In this document: positions 34,518-44,628 of the stretch, in pieces
Layout: each line of letters begins with the position of its first letter
Position numbering within the stretch: position 1 is the first letter of the stretch
Assembly (NCBI GenBank): GCA_963802275.1
Contig: CAWDIB010000004.1
Location: 248,001 to 312,000, forward strand
Origin: CAZMZW01 sp963802275
GTDB taxonomy: Bacteria; Chloroflexota; Anaerolineae; Anaerolineales; Anaerolineaceae
Direction of reading: 5' to 3'
Length of the DNA: 64,000 bases
Position numbers and translations under genes: made by a program
The notes under the pieces: model-generated
The model's input: only the letters and a program-made list of their open reading frames with translations
Told to the model about the DNA's origin: nothing
Databases searched by the model: none

Positions 34518-35692
34518 TCAAACCTGGCAGATCAGCCCTTTCAGGTATTCGCTTTCAGGAAAAGTCAATGCAACCGGATGATCAGCTCCTGGTGCAGATT
34601 TCTGTAAAATGCTGGCTGACACACCTGCATCCAGGGCAGCATCTGCCACGATCTTTTGGAATAATTCCATGGAAACACCACCTGAACAGGAAAAAGTAAA
34701 CAGCATTCCACCCGGATTCAGCAATTTGAAAGCCAGCAGGTTGATATCCTTGTAGGCGCGGGCAGCCCTGTCGGCATGCTGGACTGTGGGTGCGAATTTG
34801 GGCGGGTCCAGCACGATAAGGTCAAAGGACTGCCTTTCGTCACGGAAACGGCGCAGCTGCTGAAAAACATCCGCCTCCAGCCAGATCATATGGTCCAGGC
34901 GGCAGCCATTGAGGGAGGCATTTTTTTGCGCTAATGCCAACGCATCCGCTGATGAGTCAATGGAAACCACTTCCGCCGCCCCTGCCCTTTCTGCATTCAA
35001 TGAAAAGCCCCCCGTATAGCAAAAACAGTTGAGAACTTTTTTTCCTGCGGAAAATTGCTGGAGCAGGCGGCGATTTTCTCGCTGGTCAAGAAAAAAGCCA
35101 GTCTTTTGACCATGTTTGACATCCACGAGGTAACGTAAGCCGTGTTCGCTGATTTCCACCTGGTCAGGCGGTTCCTTGCCGGATAAGACCCCCACCCTTT
35201 CGGGAAGACCCTCCAACCGGCGCACATCCAGGTCTGACCTTTCATAAATATTCTCACAACCGGTGATCTCATGCAGGGATGAAACCAGCTCATTTTTCCA
35301 ATGCTCCGCCCCAACGGTCTGCAACTGCAGCACCAACCAGTGATCATATTGATCCACCACAAGCCCGGGCAGACCATCGGATTCAGCAAAAACCAGGCGG
35401 CAGGCATTTGAAGAATTCTGTAATAAATGAATTTTCTTTTCTTAGGTTAATGGCTATACGCAATTTGTTTTCAAAGAAACGAATGCCGATCTCCTCCTGC
35501 ACATCCCAAGTCCAGATGCGTGCCAGGATGCTTGATTTGGGACTGTACGCCGCCAGTGCAAGCGGGGAATGGTCTGACTGCAAGAACGGTTACTGTTTCG
35601 CCCGGTTGAGGGTCACCTTCCACCCTGGCGACCGCACCTGAAAATATCCACGGATGGCGGCGTAAAACCGATTTTTCACGGCCAGGTTTGAG
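34518..35692 (-). CDS. rlmI: RlmI-like 23S rRNA methyltransferase (PUA plus Rossmann), frameshifted
   Basis: A class I SAM-dependent rRNA methyltransferase of the RlmI/YccW type. The N-terminal PUA domain can be read as LKPGREKSVLRRHPWIFSG near 35690-35630, then YSPKSSILARIWTW, in two frames. The catalytic part is open from 35360 to 34518: ESDGLPGLVVDQY, GFFLDQRENRRLL, VLNCFCYTGGFSLNAERAGA (motif I), LDPPKFAP (motif IV) and FTFSCSGGVSMELF, which holds the cytosine-methyltransferase-type Cys. Frame changes occur near 35590 and 35420. The true start is unclear because the frame is also broken at the very N-terminus. Convergent with ssrA. Confidence 0.8.
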
Positions 35693-35712
35693 TAGGATGA
35701 GATTTCAAGTAT

Positions 35713-37743
35713 TCAACCACCCGAGGCCAGTTTTCTCAGTTCATCCTCGGAGAGGATCTTTACCCCCAGCTGACGTGCTTTTTCCAGCTTGGAGCCGGCA
35801 TCCTCACCCACCACCAGGTAAGCGGTATTACGGCTGACCGAATCGGAAACCTTGCCGCCATGCGCCTGGATGAATTGCTTCGCTTCTTCGCGTGAGAAAC
35901 CAGCTAGCGTTCCGGTGACCACAAAGGTCAGACTAGCCAGGGTTTGCGGCTCATTGGCAGTTCGTACTTGACGGACAGGCCACACACCCACGTTCTTTTA
36001 ATTTTTGCAGCAATTGGCGGTTGGTGGGGTTGGCAAACCAGTCGACGATGGCCTGGGCGGTGTTCGGCCCGAATCCTTCCATCTGCTGCAAACCATCCAG
36101 GGTTTCCCGGTCGAGTTCATCCAAATCCTGATAGCGGTTGGCCAGGTCAGCGCCGCCACCTCGCCCACGCCGTGAATGCCCAGTGCGATGATGAGGCGCG
36201 CCAGCGGCTGGTTCTTGGACTGCTGAATGGCTTGCAGCAGGTTATCGGCTTTCTTATCGGCAAATCCATCCAGGGTAAGCAATTGCGCGCGGTGTCAGTT
36301 GATAGAGATCAGCTACATCATTTACCAGATCCACTGGAAACCAGCTGTTCCACAATTTTTATGCCCAACCCGGCAATGTCCATCGCACCGCGCGAGACGA
36401 AATGTTCCACATTGCGGATGAGCTGCGCCGGACAGGCAGCATTGACGCAGTACCAGGCCACTTCATCCTCATAATGCTCCACCGGCTGTGAGCAGACCGG
36501 GCACACTTGCGGCGGCTGGAATTTCGTTTCCTGCCCAGTGCGCACGTCTGCCAGCGGACCAATTACATACGGGATGACATCTCCGGCCCGTTTGACCAGC
36601 ACACGGTCACCGATGCGGATATCCTTTTCCCAAATATAGTCAAAATTATGCAGGGTGGCCTGTTTGACGATCACCCCGCCGATTTCCACCGGTTCGAGCG
36701 CGGCGGTGGGGGTAAGCACACCCGTGCGACCAACGTTGACGACAATATCATTCAGGCGGGTGGTCACCTCGCGCGCCGGGAATTTAAAAGCCATCGCCCC
36801 GCGCGGGTCCTTGCCGACCACGCCCAGGTCTTCGGCCAGCTGCAGATCATTGATCTTGATAACCATGCCATCCACTTCAAAGGGAATCTGATCACGCATA
36901 GCCTGGAAATCATCACAAGCCGCAAGCACTTCAGCCATATCCCGGCAGCGTCGGATCAAACCCGAAACCGGAAAACCCAATGTGCGCAAGGAACTCGATC
37001 GTCTCCCACTGGGTTTTCAGCCTTGAGCCATTGGAAGACACAATGGCGTAGGTCAGCAGGGTCAACGGCCGGCTGGCGGTGAGAGCCGGGTCCAGCTGAC
37101 GCAGCGAACCGGCGGCGGTATTGCGCGGATTCTGGTAGGTTTTTTCGCCATTTTCTTCGAGCCTCTTGTTCAATTCATCGAAATCTTTAATGGTAATGAA
37201 ACGCCTCACCGCGCACCACCAGTTTTTGCGGGACCGGGATTTCTTTTTGCTCCACCGGGATGCGCAGCGGTAGGGCGCGGATGGTGCGGATGTTGGTGGT
37301 GATATCCTCGCCGATTTCGCCATCGCCGCGCGTGGCGCCCTGCACAAAAATACCCTCGCTGTAATGCAGAACAACGGTCAAACCGTCAATTTTCGGTTCA
37401 ACCACAAAATCCGTTTTCAGCACCCGTTCATCCAGCCGGGCGATGCGCTCAAACCAGGCTTGCACATCCTCCTTGGAAAAGGCATTGGCCAGGCTGAGGA
37501 TGGGCGCGGGATGGCGAACCTTTTCGAATTTTTCAGCCGGGGTGGCACCCGCCCGCTGGCTGGGGCTATCTGGTGTAACCCAATCTGGATGGGCGGCTTC
37601 TATTTGCCTGCAGGCGCTGCATCAAGCGGTCAAATTCTGCATCGCTGATGAGCGGCGCATCCAGCACATGGTAGCGGTAATTGTGAAAATGAATTTCCTG
37701 GCGCAGCTTTTCGCAGCTCTTGTTTCAATTGGTCGTCATTCAT
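35713..37743 (-). CDS. ligA: NAD-dependent DNA ligase LigA, frameshifted
   Basis: Seals nicks in replication and repair. Reading across frames from the ATG at 37743 recovers domain Ia (NYRYHVLDAPLISDAEFDRL), the adenylated lysine motif EPKIDGL, QGATRGDGEIGEDITTNIRT, the OB fold (VGRTGVLTPTAALEPVEIGG), the four-cysteine zinc finger (CPVC...C...C), helix-hairpin-helix motifs (GFADKKADNLL, HGVGEVAA) and a C-terminal BRCT domain (LASLTFVVTGTLAGFSREEA). The frame changes near 37690, 37602, 37200, 36950, 36330, 36290, 36155 and 35992. The overall span is 2031 bp, exactly the size of an intact 676-residue LigA. Loss of an essential gene is unlikely, so these are most simply sequence errors. Confidence 0.9.
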
Positions 37744-37834
37744 GAAATTATTATAGCAATCTCCGGCAAACAAATACGTATATAATAATGATGAAATTTC
37801 ACCAGACTCATCCAATTAACACCGTGGAGGAACC

Positions 37835-38192
37835 ATGAAATCTGCCAAGATCATCCTGTTTGTACTTTCCGCCGCATTTTTAATTTTCAGTTTCCTGTTC
37901 ATTCTGGCCGGATTCACCACTGCCGGCAATTTTCTTGTCGGCATCATCCTGGCCGCGGTCGGCTTTGGCTTGATCATCGCTGGCCACACGAATAAAAACC
38001 GAACCTGACCAGCCGGATATCGTCAATGTCAACGTGGAGTTGCCCGGCAATGTCAGCATGGATACCATCAAATGCAAATCCTGCGGCGGCACGCTGGCGC
38101 CCAAGGACGTCAAACTGGTGGCCGGCGCGCCGGTGGTCACCTGCCCATTTTGCGGCACAACCTACCAACTGACCGAAGAACCCAAATGGTAA
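37835..38192 (+). CDS. Small membrane protein with zinc ribbon, frameshifted
   Basis: A gene of about 118 codons that is split by one frame change near 37998. The first part (ATG at 37835, after GGAGG) has two hydrophobic helices (ILFVLSAAFLIFSFLFILAG and FLVGIILAAVGFGLIIAG). After the shift the protein reads PDQPDIVNVNVELPGN and then a CKSCGG...CPFCGTTYQL zinc ribbon. It ends eight bases before the DUF2207-like gene and so is probably the first gene of the radical SAM cluster. Function is not recognised; a membrane-tethered zinc ribbon could be an accessory or scaffold of that cluster. Confidence 0.7.
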
Positions 38193-38199
38193 AAAAGCC

Positions 38200-39888
38200 A
38201 TGAAGAAAATGCGCTGGTTAAACCTTTTCATTGTTTTATTTCTACTAACGCTCACTGTCAGCCCGATTTTGGCGCAGGATTATTATTTCGAAGTGCCGTC
38301 TGCCACAGTGGATATTGCCATCAATGCAGATGGTTCCGCCTCCATCCTTTATGTTTATCAATTCCGCAATTCATCCGGCGGGCACATCATTGATTATGTT
38401 GACCTGGGTATGCCCAATAACAATTACTCGTTGTCGAATGTGACTGCGGATGTGAACGGCATCCGGTTAAATGACATCGAGGATTCAGAATACGTCAACC
38501 CGGGCATCGCGGTCGGGCTCGGCTCCAATTCCATTCGGGCAGGTCAGAGCGGAACAGTCACCATCCGTGTGGATGGCGTGCAGAAAATGCTCTTCACTGC
38601 CACCAGCGATGAAAGCGAGCCCTACGCCTCCTTCAACTTTCAGCCCAACTATTTCGACTCCGGTTTTGTGAGCGGTGCCACCAACATGACCGTGCGCTTG
38701 TACCTGCCGGCGGGAATGAAAACTGAAGAACCGCGCTACTTTACCCCCAAGAACTGGCCGGGCAACCCTGAGCCGGTCTCCTGGGTGGATGAAGCCGGGC
38801 GGGTTGCCTATGAATGGACGAGCTGCCAACGCCAATTCCGGCAGCAAATACACCTTTGGCGCTTCCTTCCCGGCACGGCTGGTGCCGGCCGGAGTGGTCA
38901 GCAGCCAACAAGCCATCACCTTTGATATTGGTGCAATCATCTCCACCATCTTTCCAATTCTTTGCTGCGGAGGATTCATCGGCATATTTGTTCTCGGCAT
39001 CATCGCCGCAACAAAAGCCGCCAAGAAACGCAATTTGAAGTACCTGCCGCCCAAGATCGCCATTGAGGGGCATGGCATCAAGCGCGGCCTGACCGCGGTG
39101 GAAGCAGCCATCCTGATGGAACAGCCGATGGACAAGATCCTGACCATGATCTTGTTCGCGGTGCTAAAAAAGGAAGCCGCCACAGTCATCAGTAATAATC
39201 CCTTGCAGATCAAAGCCGAGGTAAAACTCCCTGAAGGACTGAACCCCTATGAGATCAGTTTCCTGAACGCCTTCGCCAAGACAGATGCCACGGAACGCAA
39301 GCGCGCGCTGCAGGACATGATGGTCGCCCTGGTGAAGAGCGTGGGCGAAAAGATGAAAGGTTTCTCCCAAAAAGAAACCGTGGTTTATTACGAGGACATC
39401 ATCAAGCAGGCCTGGCAGCAGGTGGAAAGCGCCAAAACGCCCGAAGTAAAGGCGAGAAGTATGGCGAGAACCTGGACTGGACCATGCTGGACAAGCAGCA
39501 TGATACGCGCACCCAGGAAACCTTTGGCGGCGGTCCGGTGTTCATGCCCGGCTGGTGGGGACGCACCAGCCCGACCTTCTCGCGAACCTCAACCTCCAGC
39601 CTGGGCGGTGCACCGCGCGCGCCCTCCGGCAGCAAAGGCACCACCATCTCGATTCCCAGTCTGCCGGGTTCCAGTGCGGCTGCCTCCGTGGTCGGTACGG
39701 TTCAGTCCTTTTCCTCGCGGGTGGTGGGTGACATCACTGCCTTTACCGGCGGGGTGACCGCCAAGACCAACCCGGTGCCGGTTTCCACCTCCAGCGGACG
39801 GAGCGGTGGTAGCAGCGGTGGATCTCACTGCGCCTGCGCCTGTGCCTGTGCCGGGTGCGCCTGTGCCTGCGCCGGCGGCGGACGATAA
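38200..39888 (+). CDS. DUF2207-like membrane protein with C-terminal Cys-Ala repeat tail, frameshifted
   Basis: The candidate substrate of the neighbouring radical SAM enzyme. A signal peptide (LNLFIVLFLLTLTVSPILAQ) precedes an extracytoplasmic beta-rich domain like DUF2207 (residues 26-235). One transmembrane helix follows (IISTIFPILCCGGFIGIFVLG), then a cytosolic helical domain (about 150 residues). A Gly/Ser/Thr/Pro-rich linker of about 130 residues leads to the last 20 residues, where four and three Cys-Ala pairs are separated by Gly, then GGGR and stop. The frame changes near 38820 and 39450. With a cleaved signal peptide and one helix, the tail is predicted to face the cytosol, where radical SAM enzymes act. 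The next gene starts 16 bp later. Confidence 0.82.
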
Positions 39889-39903
39889 TTCTTCAACCAA
39901 GCC

Positions 39904-41286
39904 ATGAGCTTGCTGAATAATCTCAAAACCAGATTGCAGACCCGGCCAGCCCGCAGCGGGCTCACGCCGGGCAATTTTCATTTCATGCGCCAGTCAGGGC
40001 AGGGAAAAAAGAACCTGCAGCTGCGCATTGATGAGGACGGCAACGGCACGCTGATCGTCAATGCCGCCCGTGTCTATCACTTCAACCAGAGCTGCAGCCT
40101 TCATGGCCTTTCACCTGTTGAACGGCATGGACGCAGCCGGCATTCATGCTGAAATGATGCGCACCTTCCGCGTTTCCAAGGTGCAGGCGGTGACAGACCT
40201 GATCGCCTTCCGTGAGAAATTCGAGCCGATAATTGATCCTCTCGCGGATGCCTGCCCGATATGCGACCTGGACCTGGAGATCATCGAACCATTCTCCAAA
40301 CCGCCCAGCCTGCCCTACCGCATGGACCTGGCGCTCACCTACCGCTGCAATAATGCCTGCCTGCACTGTTACAACGACCCACATCGCAAGCCGGACGAGT
40401 TGGACAGCGCGGCGTGGAAACAGATGCTGGACAAGCTGTGGCGAGATCGGCATCCCGCACGTGGTCTTCACCGGCGGCGAGCCGACCCTGCGCAAGGACC
40501 TGCCCGAACTGGTGGCATACGCCGCAGCAATTGGGCATGGTGACCGGCATCAACACCAACGGCAGGCGCTTGAGCGACCCTGATTATGTACAGCAGCTGG
40601 TGAAAGCCGGGCTGGACCATGTGCAGATCACGCTGGAGTCACATGACCCGGCCATCCATGACGCCATTGTCAACCACGCAGGTGCGTGGCAGCAAACCAC
40701 GGCCGGCATCCGCAATGTACTCGCCAGCCACCTGTACGTGATGACCAACACCACCCTGCTGAGAAGCAACACCGCTGAACTGGAGCAAACCCTGAAGTTC
40801 CTGAGTGAATTGAAGGTGCCCACCATCGGCTTGAACGGACTGATCTATTCCGGGCGGGGCATCACCGTCGGCGAGGGCATCCGCGAGGAGGAACTACCTG
40901 CCCTGCTGTCCATGGCGCAGTTCTTCACCCAGACGCATGAACAGCGCCTGATCTGGTACACGCCCACCCAGTACTGCCATTTCGACCCGGTCAGCCACGG
41001 CCTGGGCGTCAAGGGCTGCACTGCCGCCGCTTACAATATGTGCGTCGAACCGGATGGCAGCGTGCTGCCCTGCCAGTCCTACTATCAATCGCTGGGCAAC
41101 CTGCTACGGGATGAGTGGAAAAGCATTTGGGAGCATCCTTTGGCAGTGAGCATCCGCAACAAGGATTACCTGCAGGAAAAATGCCACGGCTGCAACCTGC
41201 TGGCGGAATGCGGCGGGGGCTGCCCACTGTACCTGCAGCATGAACCACGAGAAGCATTGCATCGGATCGAAAAAGCCAACGCATAA
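39904..41286 (+). CDS. Radical SAM/SPASM protein with N-terminal PqqD-like domain, frameshifted
   Basis: A peptide-modifying radical SAM enzyme. Residues 1-115 contain a PqqD/RRE-like peptide-binding domain (LIVNAARVYHFNQS then AAFMAFHLLNGMDAAGI). The cluster motif CNNACLHC (C-x3-C-x2-C) follows near residue 155, with FTGGEPTLRKDLPEL as the GGE motif. The C-terminal SPASM-like part has KGCTAAAYNMCVEPDGSVLPC and then CHGCNLLAECGGGC, which would bind auxiliary clusters. Frame changes occur near 40097, 40443 and 40523. All functional motifs survive, so the enzyme is probably intact in the organism. It lies directly after the Cys-Ala tail protein and 18 bp before its degenerate paralogue. Confidence 0.85.
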
Positions 41287-41304
41287 AGAACGGGAGAGAC
41301 CACC

Positions 41305-42466
41305 ATGAAAAAAATCAATTCCCTGCTGGAGAAACTCTTTGGAGCCACGCAACCACTGCCGGCCGGCATATCCCACTACCAGGCGCCGGCGGACGCACCA
41401 AATCCGTACCGTCTGCACCTGCGCATAGACCCGCAGGGTGAAGGAATCCTAATCTTGAATGCCAGGACGGTGCTGCATCTCAATCAAACCGCCGCCGAGT
41501 ACGCCTGGCACCTGGTGCAGCAAACCCCGCAAGAGGAAATGATCCAAAGTGTTGCCAGCCGCTACAAAGTGGATACAGAGCAGGTCAAAAAGGATTACCA
41601 GGAATTCAGTGGACAGATCGAGACTCTCCTGAAAACGCCCGACCTGGACCCGGTTACGTATTTCGGTTACGAGCGGGTGACCCCTTATTCGCAAAAGATG
41701 CTGGCTCCTTACCGGCTGGACTGCGCACTGACCTACCGCGTGCCGGAAAAAACCTCAGCCGCGGTGGCCCCGCAGGAACGGGTCAAGCGCGAGCTTTCCA
41801 CTGCGGAATGGAAGACCATATTGCAGAAGGCATGGGCAGCAGGCATCCCGCAGGTGGTCTTCACCGGCGGCGAGCCGACCCTGCGTGAGGACCTGGCGGA
41901 ACTGATCCGCGCGGCGGAAGACCTGGGCATGGTCAGCGGCCTGCTGACCGACGGGCTGCGCCTGGCTAGACAAAAAATATCGGCAGGAGATGCTGCAGAG
42001 CGGGCTGGACCACACCATGCTGCTGCTTGACCCAGGCGTCAAGGAATCCTGGAAGGCGCTGGAAGCGCTGATGAAGGAAGACCTTTTCATAACCGTACAC
42101 ATCACCATCAGCAAGGGGCTGGTCAAGGATATGCCCGCCCTGCTCGCCCGGCTGGCCAAGAGCGGGGTGAAATCGCTTTCCATCAGCGTGGATGATGCCG
42201 CCCTGAAGGACGAGGTCAAACACGTCCAAACGCTGGCTTCGCATCATGGCATGTCACTGGTATGGGATGTGCCAGTGCCCTACAGCGACTGCCACCCGAT
42301 CGCGCTGGAGATGCTGGATGAGAACGAAAAGCTAACCGATGGCGCCGGTAAAGCCTGGCTGTATGTGGAACCAGACGGCGACGTGCTGCCCGCGCAGGGC
42401 ATCAACCGTGTTTTGGGCAACCTGCTGACGGATGACTGGAAGAGCATCTGGAAGAAGAGCGGCTGA
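41305..42466 (+). CDS. Radical SAM-like paralogue lacking all Fe-S cysteines, with PqqD-like domain, frameshifted
   Basis: Paralogue of the preceding enzyme. It keeps the PqqD-like N-terminus (ILILNARTVLHLNQTAAEYA) and the radical SAM barrel (CALTYR, VFTGGEPTLREDLAELIRAA, and VEPDGDVLPAQGINRVLGNLL). The cluster segment reads LTYRVPEKTSAAVAP where the neighbour has C-x3-C-x2-C, and the SPASM cysteine after VLP is Ala. Neither other frame restores the cysteines. One frame change near 41973 joins the two halves. It cannot bind a radical SAM cluster and is likely a substrate-binding or regulatory partner of the first enzyme. Its stop is four bases before the methyltransferase start. Confidence 0.8.
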
Positions 42467-42470
42467 ACCT

Positions 42471-43203
42471 GTGCCGCTCAGCCAGGCAGAATGGCACCAG
42501 CGCTACCTGCAACAGGCGCAATGGACCAGGCAGCTGCGTAGCCACTTCTTCAACAAGTTCAAACTGCCTGAAAAGGCCGCCATCCTGGAGGTTGGCTGCG
42601 GGACCGGGGCGGTGCTGGGTGAGTATGCAAAAACTCAATCCACATTCGGGCTTGATATTGACCGGCAAGCCTTGTCCTTTTGCCAGCAGATAAATCCAGC
42701 AATCAAACTAACCTGCGGTGATGCGCATATGCTCCCCTTTGCGGACGCCAGCTTTGACCTGACCTTCTGCCATTACCTGCTGCTCTGGCTGGATGACCCC
42801 TTGCAAGCGCTGCAGGAGATGAAGCGCGTCACCCGCCCGGGCGGATGGGTGTGCGCCTTTGCCGAGCCGGACTACGGAGGAAGGGTCGCCCACCCTAAAG
42901 CGTTGACTGACTTGGCTGACCTGCAATGCAAGTCACTGACAAGGCAGGGTGCCGAGATAGGCATGGGCAGGCAGCTGAACCAGCTCTTTCACCAGTGCGG
43001 GCTGAGGGAAATCGAATGCGGCGTACTGGCTGCGGAGTGGAGTGAGAATACCAGCCAGTTGGAGGGTGAACTGCAAATGATGCGGACTGACCTGGCGGCC
43101 ATCGGCAAAGGAAGGGAAATTTTAGGAGTACGAAAATGAAATGGCAAAGAAGGAAGGGGCTGTCTATTTCATCCCCACCTTTTACGCCGCCGGGCGCGCC
43201 TGA
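42471..43203 (+). CDS. Class I SAM-dependent methyltransferase
   Basis: A Rossmann-fold methyltransferase of about 244 residues. Motif I is ILEVGCGTGAVLGEYA, the acidic motif II end is GLDIDRQALSF, GDAHMLPFADASFDLTFCHYLLLW is the motif III-IV region, and KRVTRPGGWVCAFAEPDYGG follows. The GTG at 42471 lies four bases after the preceding stop, so translation is coupled. Near 43131 the frame changes; the other frame continues EMAKKEGAVYFIPTFYAAGRA to a stop at 43201, which looks like the true C-terminus. As last gene of the Cys-Ala tail cluster it may methylate the modified tail or a cofactor; this is inference from position. Confidence 0.8.
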
Positions 43204-43231
43204 CTTTTCGATGGTATAATTTTTTCCTGTT

Positions 43232-43308
<77 letters not shown>

Positions 43309-43313
43309 GACTT

Positions 43314-43345
43314 AAAGACATCCTAGATTGGGTGTCTTTCTTTTT
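43314..43345 (+). terminator. Terminator after tRNA-Pro
   Basis: A 10-bp stem (43314-43323 with 43330-43339, one T-G), a six-base loop, then CTTTTT. A decayed relative of this hairpin occurs at 48019-48043. Confidence 0.8.
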
Positions 43346-43668
43346 AATTAAAGCACGCTTTGAAAAGCGACTGCCTGGCCGATGTACCCGACAAAAGCAG
43401 ACAAAACCCGACACTTCTTAAATTCAAGGGATTCGTTTATAGGGAACAAATAAGGTAAACGGTTTTTCATGACCGCTTTGCCAGAATAGGCGAATAAAGC
43501 ATCACAAGCCCAGTTGACTTGAACAAGTGGAAGTGGACATGATTGCAAAATCAAATCCCCGCTTGAAAATAAAATGTGAGAAGGATGTAGTAATAAATTC
43601 AGATACTGAGAAAAAATGAAAAAGACGTGAACTGGTCCCGTCAATTTCGAATATTGGTAAATGCTCAT
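43346..43668. other. Intergenic region at island edge
   Basis: About 320 bp between the tRNA-Pro terminator and the nuclease-like gene. A 106-codon minus-strand frame (43348-43668) exists, but it shows no family motif. I do not call it a gene. Confidence 0.4.
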
Positions 43669-44628
43669 CTATAAATGGAAGGCATTTTGTAAAACCCCTT
43701 TTTTTGGATAGGACATTGTCATATTCTCAAAGTAAGAAATCAGTATCCACTTTTTTTCATCTATTATTGGATTATCTTTCAATAATTGATAGATACTTTC
43801 CCAACTAATTCTAGAAAAATTCCTATGATTATTTTGATTAATTAATGGTATGAAATCAGCCTCGATATCTTTTTCTCGATCCTCTAAAACCAAATTTACA
43901 AGGTGAAAATCGAATTCTACTTCTTTTGCTATCCAACTTCCAAGAAGCCAGAAACGCATCAATTCATATTTTTGTCTATCAATGGCAACTTCTTGATAAT
44001 TTGCATGAAAAACTTGATGGTACCAGTTATCGCCACCCTGAATGTATTTTTTTGTATCAATAAGATTACTGGGCCTAGTTTTGTTTGTAGCAGTGAATTT
44101 TACTTCTATAAAAAAGAGATCATTTTTACTTAAAACAATAATGTCGGGTTCAGATCCACGATTGGTTATTTCCCCAAATTCTTCACTTGCTTTTTTTAGT
44201 AAATAATAATTGGATCTTTCATCTTGAGAATAACTCCAATACATGATTTTTGAATTCTCAATTATTTTTCCACTAATGATTGATAAATACCAATCAAGTT
44301 GATTTGTCTTTTCAAGGTAGCGAAAAATATTCCAGGAGAGGGCATCCTCACTATTATTCCTTGCCATCCTACATTCCCGTTTGAATCTAATAATATTTTC
44401 AAGCAATTGCAAGTCATCTACATCTTTCCAGAGCAAGTTATCTTTAAAATCTCCATATTCAAATGTTGAAGGTGAAATATAAATTCCATGATCTGAACAA
44501 TAATATTCTACGTCCCTCTTAAAGGATTTTCTTTGTCTTCTTACAAAACGGCTACATTTTTTTACTGGGCACTCTACTGTATCATCCATTATCCGAATAT
44601 GTTTTTTTAATTCTTCTAGACCGTACAT
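43669..44628 (-). CDS. PD-(D/E)XK nuclease-like hypothetical protein
   Basis: A 319-residue AT-rich gene of unknown family. An N-terminal CPVKKC...C...H segment (residues 19-48) may bind zinc. The centre holds SEPDIIVLSKNDLFFIEVKF near residues 157-176, that is an acidic residue, a short loop and then E-V-K, which is the PD-(D/E)XK nuclease core. This core is used by restriction enzymes and other defence nucleases. No methyltransferase gene accompanies it, so a classical restriction-modification pair is absent. Low GC and position next to a tRNA with an att-like repeat mark it as acquired. Function as a nuclease is inferred only from the motif. Confidence 0.6.
   Translation of the reverse strand: MYGLEELKKHIRIMDDTVECPVKKCSRFVRRQRKSFKRDVEYYCSDHGIYISPSTFEYGDFKDNLLWKDVDDLQLLENIIRFKRECRMARNNSEDALSWNIFRYLEKTNQLDWYLSIISGKIIENSKIMYWSYSQDERSNYYLLKKASEEFGEITNRGSEPDIIVLSKNDLFFIEVKFTATNKTRPSNLIDTKKYIQGGDNWYHQVFHANYQEVAIDRQKYELMRFWLLGSWIAKEVEFDFHLVNLVLEDREKDIEADFIPLINQNNHRNFSRISWESIYQLLKDNPIIDEKKWILISYFENMTMSYPKKGVLQNAFHL

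Noticed and set aside
34222..34699. Open frames of 99 and 124 codons on both strands across 34.2-34.7 kb
   Set aside because: They lie on the tmRNA gene and its flank; the RNA structure explains the open frames.
35713..37743. ligA as a true pseudogene
   Set aside because: All catalytic, zinc-finger, HhH and BRCT motifs survive and the span is exactly normal; an essential gene with eight compensating indels is better explained by sequence error.
39904..41286. Programmed frameshifting in the radical SAM gene
   Set aside because: Three shifts occur at unrelated sequences without slippery heptamers, and neighbouring unrelated genes show the same pattern.
43348..43668. 106-codon minus frame next to tRNA-Pro
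   Set aside because: No family motif and no convincing ribosome-binding site; left as intergenic.
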